Positions 53,409 through 62,390 of a stretch of DNA of 64,000 nt are shown in pieces (the stretch's first letter is position 1; the number at the start of each line of letters is the position of its first letter). Position numbers and translations under genes: made by a program. The notes below the pieces were generated by a model that saw only the letters and a list, made by a program, of their open reading frames with translations, was not told the DNA's origin and did no database searches. Source of the stretch: CBDCVO01 sp965223085 (GTDB lineage: Bacteria; Pseudomonadota; Gammaproteobacteria; Ga0077536); assembly GCA_965223085.1 (NCBI GenBank), contig OZ244981.1, positions 3,162,001-3,226,000 on the forward strand. The letters are read 5' to 3'.

Positions 53409-54971
53409 ATGGTTTCCACTTTAACGCACCCGTCTGATGATAAACAGTCGGTTTGGTTACCTCCAACGGTAGCACTTATTGGCGTGCTAATTGTCAGCGC
53501 GCTATTTTGGCCAACGCTATATTCTATGGCGCAAATTTGGGAACGTTCGGAGACGTTTGCCCACGGTTATGTTATTGCACCTATCTCCATTTTTTTGATT
53601 TGGCGTATGCGTGATGAGCTTGCATACCTGACGCCTAAGGTTTGTTGGTTTGCGTTGGTACCGCTCACGGGGCTGGCTGCCATGTGGGTAATCGCGCGTT
53701 TGGTTGACGTGACGGTCGTGCAACAGTTTTGCGTGGTACTCATGTTAGCTTGCGTGGTATGGCTGGTTTTGGGCACGCAATACCTCAAGGCGCTGTGGTT
53801 TCCGTTAGCATTTTTGTTACTGGCAGTGCCTTTTGGCGAAGGGTTAATACCATTTTTGATCGAGCGTACTGCAGACTTCGTAGTGTTCGCCCTCAAACTA
53901 TCTGGGTTGCCCGTTTATCGCGACGGCAACCTGCTCATGATCCCGAGCGGTACTTGGTCGGTGGTCAGCGGTTGCAGCGGTATGCGCTATTTAATGGCAA
54001 CGATTACAGTTGGAACCTTATTTGCGTACTTGAACTACCACAGTTGGTGGCGGCGGGTATTGTTTGTCGTCATCGCGATAGCTGTCGCGATCGTTGCGAA
54101 CTGGTTGCGTGCTTATGGGATCGTCATGATTGCCCATTTAAGTGGCATGAAGCTAGCGCTGGGTGTCGATCACTATATCTATGGGTGGGTTTTTTTTGGC
54201 ATTGTTATTTTTCTTCTGATGGGGATCGGATCGATTTGGACGGAACATCCAGAACCTGTGCAGGGAAAAATGCCGGACAACAGTGTATCGACTACCCCCG
54301 TTTCGACCCTGCAACTAGCGACCGCGCTCACGGCGATTTTGCTGATCGCCGGGGCCGCGCCTTGGTTCGCCGATAAGGCGTTCGCGAACTCGAGCCGACT
54401 TGCACGAACACTAAAGTTCGATACGTTCATGCACGGATCGGCTTGGTCTCCTACGGCTGCGACGCTGTTAGCGTGGCAGCCGGAATTCCAGAACCCGACG
54501 CAAACACACCGTCAAGGTTTTTACAACGCACAACATGGGCGGGTGTCGATGTACATCGCCTGGTATGCAGAGCAAGGCCAGGGCGCAGAAATCACGAGCG
54601 CCGCGAATCGTTTGACCTGGGAGAAACACGAACGCTGGCGCGTGAAGAACACGCACATAGAACCCGTTGCCGGCATGTCGCCCACGGAAGTACGGGAGTC
54701 AACGTTTATCGAGCGCGCAACGGGTCGCGAGCATCTAATGTGGCAGTGGTATTGGGTGAATGGCCGCGACAGTGCGCTTAAGCACGTGGCGAAACGGGCG
54801 GAATTGATGGGTTTATTGCGTCAGCAGGGTAATGCCGGTGCGATCGTGTTGCTGTACACCGAAATCGACGGTATTCAAACTGTCGATGCGGCGCGAAAGC
54901 GCCTCCGTGCATTTCTCGGCGATGCGACGGGTGAGCTTGAGACGCTTTTTTCACCCACTAGTGTTCGTTAA
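53409..54971 (+). CDS. xrtA: Exosortase A with C-terminal EpsI-like domain
   Basis: XrtA is the inner-membrane transpeptidase that recognises PEP-CTERM signals. It is 520 aa from the ATG at 53409 (a TTG at 53397 is also in frame). About ten membrane helices carry the catalytic triad: Cys in VVSGCSGMRYL (189), Arg in ANWLRAYGIVM (234) and His in GVDHYIYGWVFF (255). After the last helix the chain continues into an EpsI/DUF3485-type periplasmic domain (SAWSPTAATLLAWQPEF, then RVSMYIAWYAEQGQGAE). This fusion is common in the XrtA class. It lies between two XrtA-type glycosyltransferases. Confidence 0.95.
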   Translation: MVSTLTHPSDDKQSVWLPPTVALIGVLIVSALFWPTLYSMAQIWERSETFAHGYVIAPISIFLIWRMRDELAYLTPKVCWFALVPLTGLAAMWVIARLVDVTVVQQFCVVLMLACVVWLVLGTQYLKALWFPLAFLLLAVPFGEGLIPFLIERTADFVVFALKLSGLPVYRDGNLLMIPSGTWSVVSGCSGMRYLMATITVGTLFAYLNYHSWWRRVLFVVIAIAVAIVANWLRAYGIVMIAHLSGMKLALGVDHYIYGWVFFGIVIFLLMGIGSIWTEHPEPVQGKMPDNSVSTTPVSTLQLATALTAILLIAGAAPWFADKAFANSSRLARTLKFDTFMHGSAWSPTAATLLAWQPEFQNPTQTHRQGFYNAQHGRVSMYIAWYAEQGQGAEITSAANRLTWEKHERWRVKNTHIEPVAGMSPTEVRESTFIERATGREHLMWQWYWVNGRDSALKHVAKRAELMGLLRQQGNAGAIVLLYTEIDGIQTVDAARKRLRAFLGDATGELETLFSPTSVR

Positions 54972-54974
54972 TTC

Positions 54975-56162
54975 ATGCACCGCCCCGCTATTTGCCACGT
55001 TATTTACCGCCTCGATTACGGCGGACTCGAAAATGGCGTGGTGAATCTCATCAATCACCTCGACGAGTGGGATCACGTTATCGTCTGTTTAGCAGGCTAC
55101 AGCGAATTCCGTGAACGTCTCCGCTCCGGCGTTAGTGTTCTCGAGTGCCGGAAACGTCCCGGCAGGGATTTAGGCTTGAACGCGCGTATTTATCGACTAT
55201 TGCGTCGTCTCCGACCGACGGTTGTGCACACGCGAAACCTCGCTGCCTTGGAGGCACAGTTCCCTGCCGCGATAGCGCGCGTTCCGGTCCGCATCCACGG
55301 CGAACACGGCCACGACATGCACGATCTTGATAACCGGCGCTCACGTTATCGCTGGATACGGAAGGCCTATCGGCCCGCGGTGCATAAATATGTTGCCGTC
55401 TCGCGCTTGCTGGAAACCTATTTAGTAGATGAAGTCAATGTTCCGGCAGCGAAAGTTCGGCGCATCTGCAACGGTGTTGATAGCGCCCGTTTCCGCCCTG
55501 ACGCTGAGCTGGCAAGGCGTGGCCGGGCACAAATTCCTTTTGCTACCGCGAGGCGAGTCTTGATCGGCACGATTGGCCGCATGCAGGCGGTGAAAGACCA
55601 AACTACGCTAGCTCGCGCCTTTATTTTGATGGTGAAACAGCGTCCGCAGCTAAGGGAGCACGTGGGCTTGATCATGATCGGCGACGGCCCGTTGCGAGAG
55701 CAAGCCGCGGACATGCTAGGCGCCGCTGGGCTTATGGATATTAGCTGGCTCCCGGGCGCGCGCGCTGATACCCCTGAAATGCTCAATGCCATTGATGTTT
55801 TTGTCTTGCCATCTTTGGCGGAAGGGATCTCCAACACGGTGCTGGAGGCGATGGCGACTGGGCTCCCCGTGGTCGCGACGGCGGTGGGTGGTACACCGGA
55901 ATTAGTGGATCAGGGGCACACCGGCATGTTGGTGCCGCGCGACGATCCCCAACGCCTGGCCGCGGCAGTGCTGGATTACGTGGAGGGGGCCGAGCAGCGG
56001 CAAATGCACGGTCGCGCAGCACGTGCGAAAGTCGAAACGACGCTCAGTCTTACGGCGATGGTCGAAGCGTATCGTGCGGTGTATCGTGAGTTGCTCGCGG
56101 AGCGTGCGCACATCGGCACGGAGACGGAAGGCACAAAAGGAATGTCGCGCGCGGGCCGATAA
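54975..56162 (+). CDS. XrtA-system glycosyltransferase (TIGR03088-type, GT4)
   Basis: This is a GT-B glycosyltransferase, four bases after xrtA. It is 395 aa. The N-terminus RPAICHVIYRLDYGGLENGVVNLI is the group's typical opening. Then come HTRNLAALEAQFPA and VPVRIHGEHGHD, the donor domain begins LIGTIGRMQAVKDQTTL, and the nucleotide-sugar motif is FVLPSLAEGISNTVLEAMATGLPVVAT. In many XrtA loci an asparagine-synthase-like amidotransferase follows this gene; here a 289-bp AT-rich gap and a sulfotransferase gene come next. Confidence 0.92.
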   Translation: MHRPAICHVIYRLDYGGLENGVVNLINHLDEWDHVIVCLAGYSEFRERLRSGVSVLECRKRPGRDLGLNARIYRLLRRLRPTVVHTRNLAALEAQFPAAIARVPVRIHGEHGHDMHDLDNRRSRYRWIRKAYRPAVHKYVAVSRLLETYLVDEVNVPAAKVRRICNGVDSARFRPDAELARRGRAQIPFATARRVLIGTIGRMQAVKDQTTLARAFILMVKQRPQLREHVGLIMIGDGPLREQAADMLGAAGLMDISWLPGARADTPEMLNAIDVFVLPSLAEGISNTVLEAMATGLPVVATAVGGTPELVDQGHTGMLVPRDDPQRLAAAVLDYVEGAEQRQMHGRAARAKVETTLSLTAMVEAYRAVYRELLAERAHIGTETEGTKGMSRAGR

Positions 56163-56451
56163 CGAAAGGGTAGGAGAAAACGTGAGTCCGTGCGTGTGAC
56201 GCCACCGCGGATCTAACAACGAGCGTTCCGGCGGCGTCAACTAATCGCTACATGCCATCGCGTTGTCGAGACGCTTGCACATCCGAGATCCAACGGGTTC
56301 ACGATAATTTAAATTGGGTTATTTGGAATCGTGCCGAAACCCGTCATTAAGGAGTGGCTTGAGCTGCGTTCCTATGGCGGTAGCGTGGTAGATTACGGCA
56401 TTTCGAATTTGTTTGTATCTCGGATAGATAGTCGAGGACAGACTCATCGCG

Positions 56452-57426
56452 ATGACCGAATGGCTCCGTGAACAGTTGCTATCATCGCGGTGCACTAGTA
56501 AGCGCAGGGCGCGTCTGGTGCAATATCCGGGCTACAACGGCGAGGTATTGAATTGCACTATGCTTGAGTCCATTGCGAGAACCTGGGGTTCATTGCTTGC
56601 GAGTCGCCTCTACCACCAGCCGATATTTCAAGTGGGCGCTAGCCGCTCGGGTACGATCGTGTTGTATAAGGCGCTGGGCACGCATCCTGAAATATTGTCC
56701 ATGCCCAGTGAAGATCCTTTTGTGACTTATGTCGCGGCCTGTGTGGAACCGTTCGAATTTGGTGCTGAGACGGACTACTTTTCCGAGTCGGTGAAAGTCT
56801 CAAAACCTTACTTATACCGTGAGCTCAGGACGCTGCTGTATCACAGTGCCGCGGGTCCGGCTATGGGATGGAAAATGTCAACCCGGGAAATGCTGAAAGC
56901 GCCGCACAAGTTTTTCAGTAAAACGCACTGGTGCGTTAAATGTTTTCCACTGGAGCGATATGCCGACGCCCTTAGGCGTTTGTATCCGGCGTCCAAGTTT
57001 ATTTACATCGCGCGCAGTGGTATCGACGTCGTGCAGTCACGGACGAAATTCCCCGCTTTTCGCGAACAGAGCTTTGAAGCACATTGCGAATTCTGGGTCC
57101 AAGCCGCGAAAAAATTTGAGTATTTGACGTCCTACCCACACACCGTTTGTGTACGTCAAGAGCAGCTATTGAGTGAGCCCGAAGCGATGTTTAATCGAAT
57201 CTATGAGGTGCTGAACCTCAAGCATGACGATGCGCCGGCAAATTACGCGAGAACAACTTTGGTGCATTCGCAAGGTGACAAAGCAACGCATACAGGCATT
57301 GATGTAAAAAAATCACTAACCGAACGCACTCCTGGTCATGAACACTGGGATGAAAATCAGCGCGCAATATTTAGAGATATTTGCGGAAATACGATGACCG
57401 CGCTCGGTTATTCGATGCCTTTTTAA
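56452..57426 (+). CDS. Sulfotransferase family protein 1
   Basis: It probably moves sulfate from PAPS to a sugar of the exopolysaccharide or to a lipid precursor. It is 324 aa. The 5'-phosphosulfate loop is FQVGASRSGTIVLYKAL and the 3'-phosphate site FIYIARSGIDVVQSRTKF. Conserved His/Trp residues occur in KTHWCVKCFPLERY. Upstream is a 289-bp gap with an AT-rich block near 56310, where a separate promoter is possible. Acceptor unknown; a Stf0/Sulfotransfer_3-type member seems likely. Confidence 0.83.
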   Translation: MTEWLREQLLSSRCTSKRRARLVQYPGYNGEVLNCTMLESIARTWGSLLASRLYHQPIFQVGASRSGTIVLYKALGTHPEILSMPSEDPFVTYVAACVEPFEFGAETDYFSESVKVSKPYLYRELRTLLYHSAAGPAMGWKMSTREMLKAPHKFFSKTHWCVKCFPLERYADALRRLYPASKFIYIARSGIDVVQSRTKFPAFREQSFEAHCEFWVQAAKKFEYLTSYPHTVCVRQEQLLSEPEAMFNRIYEVLNLKHDDAPANYARTTLVHSQGDKATHTGIDVKKSLTERTPGHEHWDENQRAIFRDICGNTMTALGYSMPF

Positions 57427-57428
57427 TC

Positions 57429-58670
57429 GTGAAAATTCTGCACGTTTTTGATCATTCTATTCCTTTGCAAAGCGGATATACATTTCGTTCGCGCGCAATT
57501 TTGTTAGAGCAACGTCAAAAAGGATGGGAGACGGTACAGGTCACTGGGGCAAAGCAAGGCGTGACCGGCGCTGCGTTTGAAGTGATCGACGGCTTAGAGT
57601 TTTATCGGACGCCCGTCTCCGCGGCGGCGCTGGCGAAATTTCCCGGTGGTCGCGAGGCTATGCTGATCCGTGATTTGAAGCTGCGCGTGCTCGAGGTCGC
57701 TGAGGAGACCAAGCCCGATATACTGCACGCGCATTCTCCGGTACTAAACGGCCTCGCGGCACTACAAGCCGGCGCGAAATTGGGTTTGCCCGTCGTGTAT
57801 GAAATCCGTGCATTCTGGGAAGACGCGGCCGTGGATCACGGCACGAGCGCTGAGTGGGGGCTTCGCTATCGCTTAACTCGTGCGTTGGAAACATACGTGG
57901 TGAAACGCGTCGGTGCCGTTTGCACAATTTGTGACGGATTGAAGGGCGATTTAGTGCGACGTGGGATAGGACCTGACAAAATCACGATAATACCGAATGC
58001 AGTCAATATCGAACGCTTCCCGTTCGAGCCCGTAAAAGATTCCGCTTTAATTGAGAGTCTAGGTTTGTCGGACAAGTTTGTTTTGGGTTTTATCGGTTCA
58101 TTCTATGCTTACGAAGGCATCGAGATATTGATAGCGGCTTTGCCAGCGGTGCGTGAACGACTCGATAATCTGCATGTGTTATTGGTCGGCGGTGGTCCTC
58201 GATGGGAAGCGGTTGCCGCACAGGTGGAACATTCAGGTTTGGGTGATATCGTAAGCTTGACAGGGCGGGTGCCGCACGAGGAAGTCGAACGGTATTACAG
58301 TATTGTCGATGCTTTTTGTTATCCACGCTCACGTATGCGCTTAACAGATCTGGTTACGCCCTTAAAACCATTGGAGGCGATGGCGCAGGGCAAAATTGTG
58401 ATTGCATCAAATGTCGGTGGTCATCGCGAGCTCATTGAGCCGGGTGTCACGGGCGTCTTGTTTAGTGCCGATGACGCAGTTTCGATGGCGGATGCGATTA
58501 TTACGACGGTGAGGTCGCCAGAACAGTGGCCCGCGATGCGGAAAGCAGCGCGAGAATACGTAGAAGAGATGCGAAATTGGTCCGCTAGTGTGAACCGCTA
58601 TAGTGGCGTATACAGAAATATTCTAAATAATCACACGGCGCAATCAGAAAACTGTGTCTCCGACGCTTAA
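57429..58670 (+). CDS. Exosortase-A-associated glycosyltransferase (TIGR04063-type, GT4)
   Basis: This is a GT-B glycosyltransferase of 413 aa from a GTG at 57429, two bases after the sulfotransferase stop. The N-terminal MKILHVFDHSIPLQSGYTFRSRAIL is a hallmark of the group. PDILHAHSPVLNGLAAL and VYEIRAFWEDAAVDHGTS follow, and the donor site is LGFIGSFYAYEGIEILI plus PRSRMRLTDLVTPLKPLEAMAQGKIVIAS. The donor sugar cannot be inferred. Confidence 0.92.
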   Translation: MKILHVFDHSIPLQSGYTFRSRAILLEQRQKGWETVQVTGAKQGVTGAAFEVIDGLEFYRTPVSAAALAKFPGGREAMLIRDLKLRVLEVAEETKPDILHAHSPVLNGLAALQAGAKLGLPVVYEIRAFWEDAAVDHGTSAEWGLRYRLTRALETYVVKRVGAVCTICDGLKGDLVRRGIGPDKITIIPNAVNIERFPFEPVKDSALIESLGLSDKFVLGFIGSFYAYEGIEILIAALPAVRERLDNLHVLLVGGGPRWEAVAAQVEHSGLGDIVSLTGRVPHEEVERYYSIVDAFCYPRSRMRLTDLVTPLKPLEAMAQGKIVIASNVGGHRELIEPGVTGVLFSADDAVSMADAIITTVRSPEQWPAMRKAAREYVEEMRNWSASVNRYSGVYRNILNNHTAQSENCVSDA

Positions 58671-58680
58671 CGGGGCGCCT

Positions 58681-60054
58681 ATGGATCTCTACACAAAGTT
58701 TGTTTCCGGTGCCTTGTTTCCGCTACACGAAGCGGCGAAGCAACATAATTCGCTTGCGCTTCGACGTCGGTTGGAACAATCGCAATGGTGGTCATTATCC
58801 GATCTCCAAGCTTTGCAAGTGCGGCGTCTGCGCGATTTCTTAACGGCGGCGAAAGCGCACGTCCCGTATTATCAGGGTAAATTCTCTGCTATCGATCTCG
58901 CTTCGATCGACGATGTCGGTGACCTACAGCGACTGCCTTTTCTAAGCAAGAAGGATATTCGCAATAACTTGGACGATTTGAAATCGCGCAACGCGCGGTG
59001 CCTAACGCGGCTCAATACCGGAGGTTCCACCGGCGAACCGATGATCTTCCATGTTGGGCGTGATCGCGTTACCCACGATGTCGCGGCAAAGTGGCGCGCA
59101 ACCCGGTGGTGGGATGTGGATATCGGTGATCGTGAGATCGTGCTGTGGGGATCGCCGATCGAGATAGGTACGCAAGATCACATAAAGGCGTTTCGCGATC
59201 GGCTCCTGCGTACTAAGTTGTTCTCTGCGTTCAAAATGTCTCCTGCGCAAATGGACGAAATACTCGATTATATCGAGTTTAAACGTCCGAAAATGTTGTT
59301 TGGGTACCCGTCAGCAATCGCGCTACTTGCCGAGCGTGCCAGGGCTCAGGCCCGACAGCTAGCAAACTGCAGTATCATCGTAACGTTTGTTACTGCGGAA
59401 AAATGCTACCCTTATCAACGCGAGCTTATCGAGGACAGTTTTGGATGCCGGGTAGCAAACGGCTATGGGGGTCGAGACGCGGGCTTCATTGCCCACGAAT
59501 GTCCGCAAGGCGGATTGCACATATGTGCTGAAGACATCATTGTGGAACTCGTTGACGAGAGGGGTAACGCAGTTTCACACGGGGAGCTCGGTGAGATCGT
59601 CGTGACGCATCTTGCAACCGGTGACTTTCCCTTTGTTCGGTACAAAACCGGCGATATGGCGCGCTTTAGTGTCGACAGATGTAGTTGTGGTCGTGGTCTC
59701 CCGACGTTTGCGGAAGTGAGCGGACGATCGACAGATTTCATTCGTTTGAGCGATGGCTCATTAATGCACGGATTGGGTTTGATCTACGTGGTCCGTGACT
59801 TGCCCGGTGTGGCTAGTTTCAAGATCATTCAGGAACGTCAAGATCTAATCCGCATCCAGCTCCAAATCGAAGCGGGTTATTCACCTGCTGTCGAGTCCCG
59901 GTTGCGTGAAGGGATGCGCGAACGACTCGGAGAAGACATGCGGGTAGAGATCGAGCATGTCGACGACATCCCACCTGAAGCTTCCGGTAAATATCGCTAT
60001 GTAGTTAACGCGATCGTAGACCGGGCGGTTCAGCAAGCGCTTGGGGCAGAATAA
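58681..60054 (+). CDS. Phenylacetate-CoA ligase-like adenylating enzyme (CapK/PaaK family)
   Basis: It is an ANL-superfamily adenylate-forming enzyme of the CapK type often found in capsule and exopolysaccharide loci, where it may activate an acid used to decorate the polymer. It is 457 aa from the ATG at 58681. Landmarks are VPYYQGKFSAIDL, the phosphate loop LNTGGSTGEPMIF, the CapK-type FVTAEKCYPYQRELIEDSFG, NGYGGRDAGFIAHECPQGGLH and the C-terminal VSGRSTDFIRLSDGSL. The usual YG.TE is here YGGRDAG, so the substrate may differ from phenylacetate. Confidence 0.87.
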   Translation: MDLYTKFVSGALFPLHEAAKQHNSLALRRRLEQSQWWSLSDLQALQVRRLRDFLTAAKAHVPYYQGKFSAIDLASIDDVGDLQRLPFLSKKDIRNNLDDLKSRNARCLTRLNTGGSTGEPMIFHVGRDRVTHDVAAKWRATRWWDVDIGDREIVLWGSPIEIGTQDHIKAFRDRLLRTKLFSAFKMSPAQMDEILDYIEFKRPKMLFGYPSAIALLAERARAQARQLANCSIIVTFVTAEKCYPYQRELIEDSFGCRVANGYGGRDAGFIAHECPQGGLHICAEDIIVELVDERGNAVSHGELGEIVVTHLATGDFPFVRYKTGDMARFSVDRCSCGRGLPTFAEVSGRSTDFIRLSDGSLMHGLGLIYVVRDLPGVASFKIIQERQDLIRIQLQIEAGYSPAVESRLREGMRERLGEDMRVEIEHVDDIPPEASGKYRYVVNAIVDRAVQQALGAE

Positions 60055-60056
60055 CG

Positions 60057-61352
60057 ATGCGCGATATTTTGGTCGTATTACTTGTATTCGGGGCCCTGCC
60101 CTTTATATTGTACCGCCCCTTTTTTGGAGTCGTTGTGTGGACGTGGATGAGCTTAATGAATCCACACAGGTTGGCGTGGGGGTTCGCCACTACTTGGCCG
60201 CTGGCGATGATAGTCGCAGTGACCTTGCTTGTGTCTTACCTGATCTCAAAGGAACCCAAGAAGCTTCCCATGACCCGAGAAGTAATCGTGGTAATGCTAT
60301 TTGTCGTCTGGATGTTAACTACAACGTTCTATTCGATCCGCCCGGATATGGCGTGGGTGCAGTGGGACAAAGTGTGGCGCATTCAGTTGATGATCGCCGT
60401 CACCATCATGCTAACGACGAGCCGGATGCGCATTCATGTGCTCGTATGGACGATATGCGTTTCTTTAGGCTTCTACAGCTTCAAGGGCGGAATTTGGGTT
60501 TTAATGACCGGTGGCGTCCATCAAGTGTATGGACCGCCTAATACGTTCATCGGGGGTAACAATGAACTCGGCTTGGCTTTGATCATGATCGTGCCCTTGT
60601 TGTGGTATCTAATTTTGCAAACCAAGCGGTTGTGGGCGCGGTGGGGTTTGTATGCGGCACTCGCATTTACTTTGATCGCCATCGTTGGCACGCATTCACG
60701 CGGGGCGCTGGTCGGTTTAGCCGCGATGGGTTTGATGTTTTTCCTAAAAGCGCGTAGAAAATTTGTGCCGCTAATTGCCAGTGCCATCTTTATTGTCTTG
60801 CTCCCCAATATTATGCCTGAGCACTGGTTTGAGCGCATGCATACGATCGAAACCTATCAGGAAGATAAATCTGCAACTGAACGAATTCGTGCATGGAAAA
60901 ACGCGATTGCATTGGCGGGAGATCGCTTCATGGGCGGTGGTTATGACGCTTTGATCTACTACGGTGGTCGCGACGCGCATAGCATTTATTTCGAAGTGCT
61001 GGGTGAGCACGGATATCCGGGTTTGGCGTTGTTCTTACTGCTGGGCTGGTTGACGTGGCGGAAATGTGCGGCGATAAAACGTTTGTCGCGTCGAAATCGC
61101 GAGCGTCGTTGGGCATTCGACTTAGCGGCGATGTTGCAAGTAAGCCTGATCGGATACGCTTCTGCGGGTGCTTTTTTGGGGCTCGCCTATTTTGACCTGT
61201 ACTACGTTTTGATCGCAGCTACTATCGCGACGCACTGTTTGTTGCGATCTGAAGAAACCGTAGAACGAGGGGTCGCGCATCCACCAATTCCCGCACCGAC
61301 TCCCGGCACGATGCAGGGTGGACCCTGGGGCCGCGCGCAATATCGGGGCTAG
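60057..61352 (+). CDS. Exosortase-A-associated O-antigen-ligase-like membrane protein (TIGR03097-type)
   Basis: This Wzy/WaaL-fold membrane protein is a putative O-glycosylation ligase or polymerase of the XrtA system. It is 431 aa with about ten helices. The characteristic start is PFFGVVVWTWMSLMNPHRLAWGFA. The ligase landmarks are YGPPNTFIGGNNELGLALIM, IVGTHSRGALVGL, and the periplasmic SATERIRAWKNAIALAGDRFMGGGYD followed by DAHSIYFEVLGEHGYPGLALF, with conserved Arg and His. It starts two bases after the CapK-like gene. Confidence 0.93.
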   Translation: MRDILVVLLVFGALPFILYRPFFGVVVWTWMSLMNPHRLAWGFATTWPLAMIVAVTLLVSYLISKEPKKLPMTREVIVVMLFVVWMLTTTFYSIRPDMAWVQWDKVWRIQLMIAVTIMLTTSRMRIHVLVWTICVSLGFYSFKGGIWVLMTGGVHQVYGPPNTFIGGNNELGLALIMIVPLLWYLILQTKRLWARWGLYAALAFTLIAIVGTHSRGALVGLAAMGLMFFLKARRKFVPLIASAIFIVLLPNIMPEHWFERMHTIETYQEDKSATERIRAWKNAIALAGDRFMGGGYDALIYYGGRDAHSIYFEVLGEHGYPGLALFLLLGWLTWRKCAAIKRLSRRNRERRWAFDLAAMLQVSLIGYASAGAFLGLAYFDLYYVLIAATIATHCLLRSEETVERGVAHPPIPAPTPGTMQGGPWGRAQYRG

Positions 61353-61410
61353 CCGGCCCCACATGCGGCGTACTTAATTCGTTCTACGCTTAGTTCCGCG
61401 TTAGTATCCT

Positions 61411-62379
61411 ATGCGTATATTGTTGTTCGGAATGCCGAGATCGGGCACCACATGGCTAGGAAAAACTTTCGACAGCCATCCACAAACGCTGTATTTGCAC
61501 GAGCCGGATTCGAGAGACTCGCTATTGGATATTCCTATCGTACCCGATCAGCTTGGATACGATGAGTTCGCTAATCGTGCTAAGAACTACGTAGAGGCGT
61601 TATCGACCATGAGGTCGATTGCGGTGCTAGGCAAGTTGCCGCTCTTTAATAAAGAATACTATCCTCCTGGCTATGGCTTATATCTCCGCAGTTGGATTTT
61701 GCTCGGCAAAGCCTTGGGTAAATTCGGCATAGCTTGCTCACTTCCTGATCCTTTTTCGGTGCGGCGCGAGCGGTCCCGTGTACTGGTGTGGAAGTCCATT
61801 GAGTCGCTAGCACGCTTGCCGTTGTTTATGTCAGCCACGGCGGGTGACGTGTGGGGGATTCACATTTTGCGGCATCCGGGCGGATACATCGATTCAGTGT
61901 TGCGCGGTGAGCGATCCGGCCGCTTTTCCAGCGCAGTACCGGCGAGTGAAGATTATGGTTTTTTTGAGTTGTTGTTAGCGAGCGAAGTCAATGCGAGATA
62001 TCAGTTAAGCATGGAAACGATAAAGCACATGTCGCCCGTGTCTCGATTGGCATGGCGATGGGTGTTTGTTAATGAGAAAGCTTGGTCGGAACTTAAGGAC
62101 CATGCACGTTACGAGATCGCCCGCTATGAAACCTTGGCGATGGACCCGATTTCGGGGTTCAAGGAGTTGTTCGCGGCGATCGGGTTGCCTTGGGCTGCAG
62201 AAACCGAAGCGTTTTTGGGCCGCAGTACCGGCACCGACGATAAGAACTATTATTCGGTTGTGCGCGACAGCGCACGCGCGGCCAATAGTTGGCGGGACAG
62301 TCTGGCGCGTAAAGATCAAGCGGATATCGAGGACGTCATACGGCGCTCCGAGCTTTGCGGCGTCCTTGGGGTTGCTTGA
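61411..62379 (+). CDS. Sulfotransferase family protein 2
   Basis: This is a second PAPS-dependent sulfotransferase. It is 322 aa and not closely similar to the first. The 5'-phosphosulfate loop is LLFGMPRSGTTWLGKTF, with the following DSHPQTLYLHEPD. The 3'-phosphate site is GIHILRHPGGYIDSVLRGER. The C-terminal part holds ARYETLAMDPISGFKELF, the usual helix before the end. It lies 58 bases after the ligase. Acceptor unknown; together with sulfotransferase 1 it suggests a sulfated product. Confidence 0.87.
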   Translation: MRILLFGMPRSGTTWLGKTFDSHPQTLYLHEPDSRDSLLDIPIVPDQLGYDEFANRAKNYVEALSTMRSIAVLGKLPLFNKEYYPPGYGLYLRSWILLGKALGKFGIACSLPDPFSVRRERSRVLVWKSIESLARLPLFMSATAGDVWGIHILRHPGGYIDSVLRGERSGRFSSAVPASEDYGFFELLLASEVNARYQLSMETIKHMSPVSRLAWRWVFVNEKAWSELKDHARYEIARYETLAMDPISGFKELFAAIGLPWAAETEAFLGRSTGTDDKNYYSVVRDSARAANSWRDSLARKDQADIEDVIRRSELCGVLGVA

Positions 62380-62390
62380 GTGCTTAGCTG

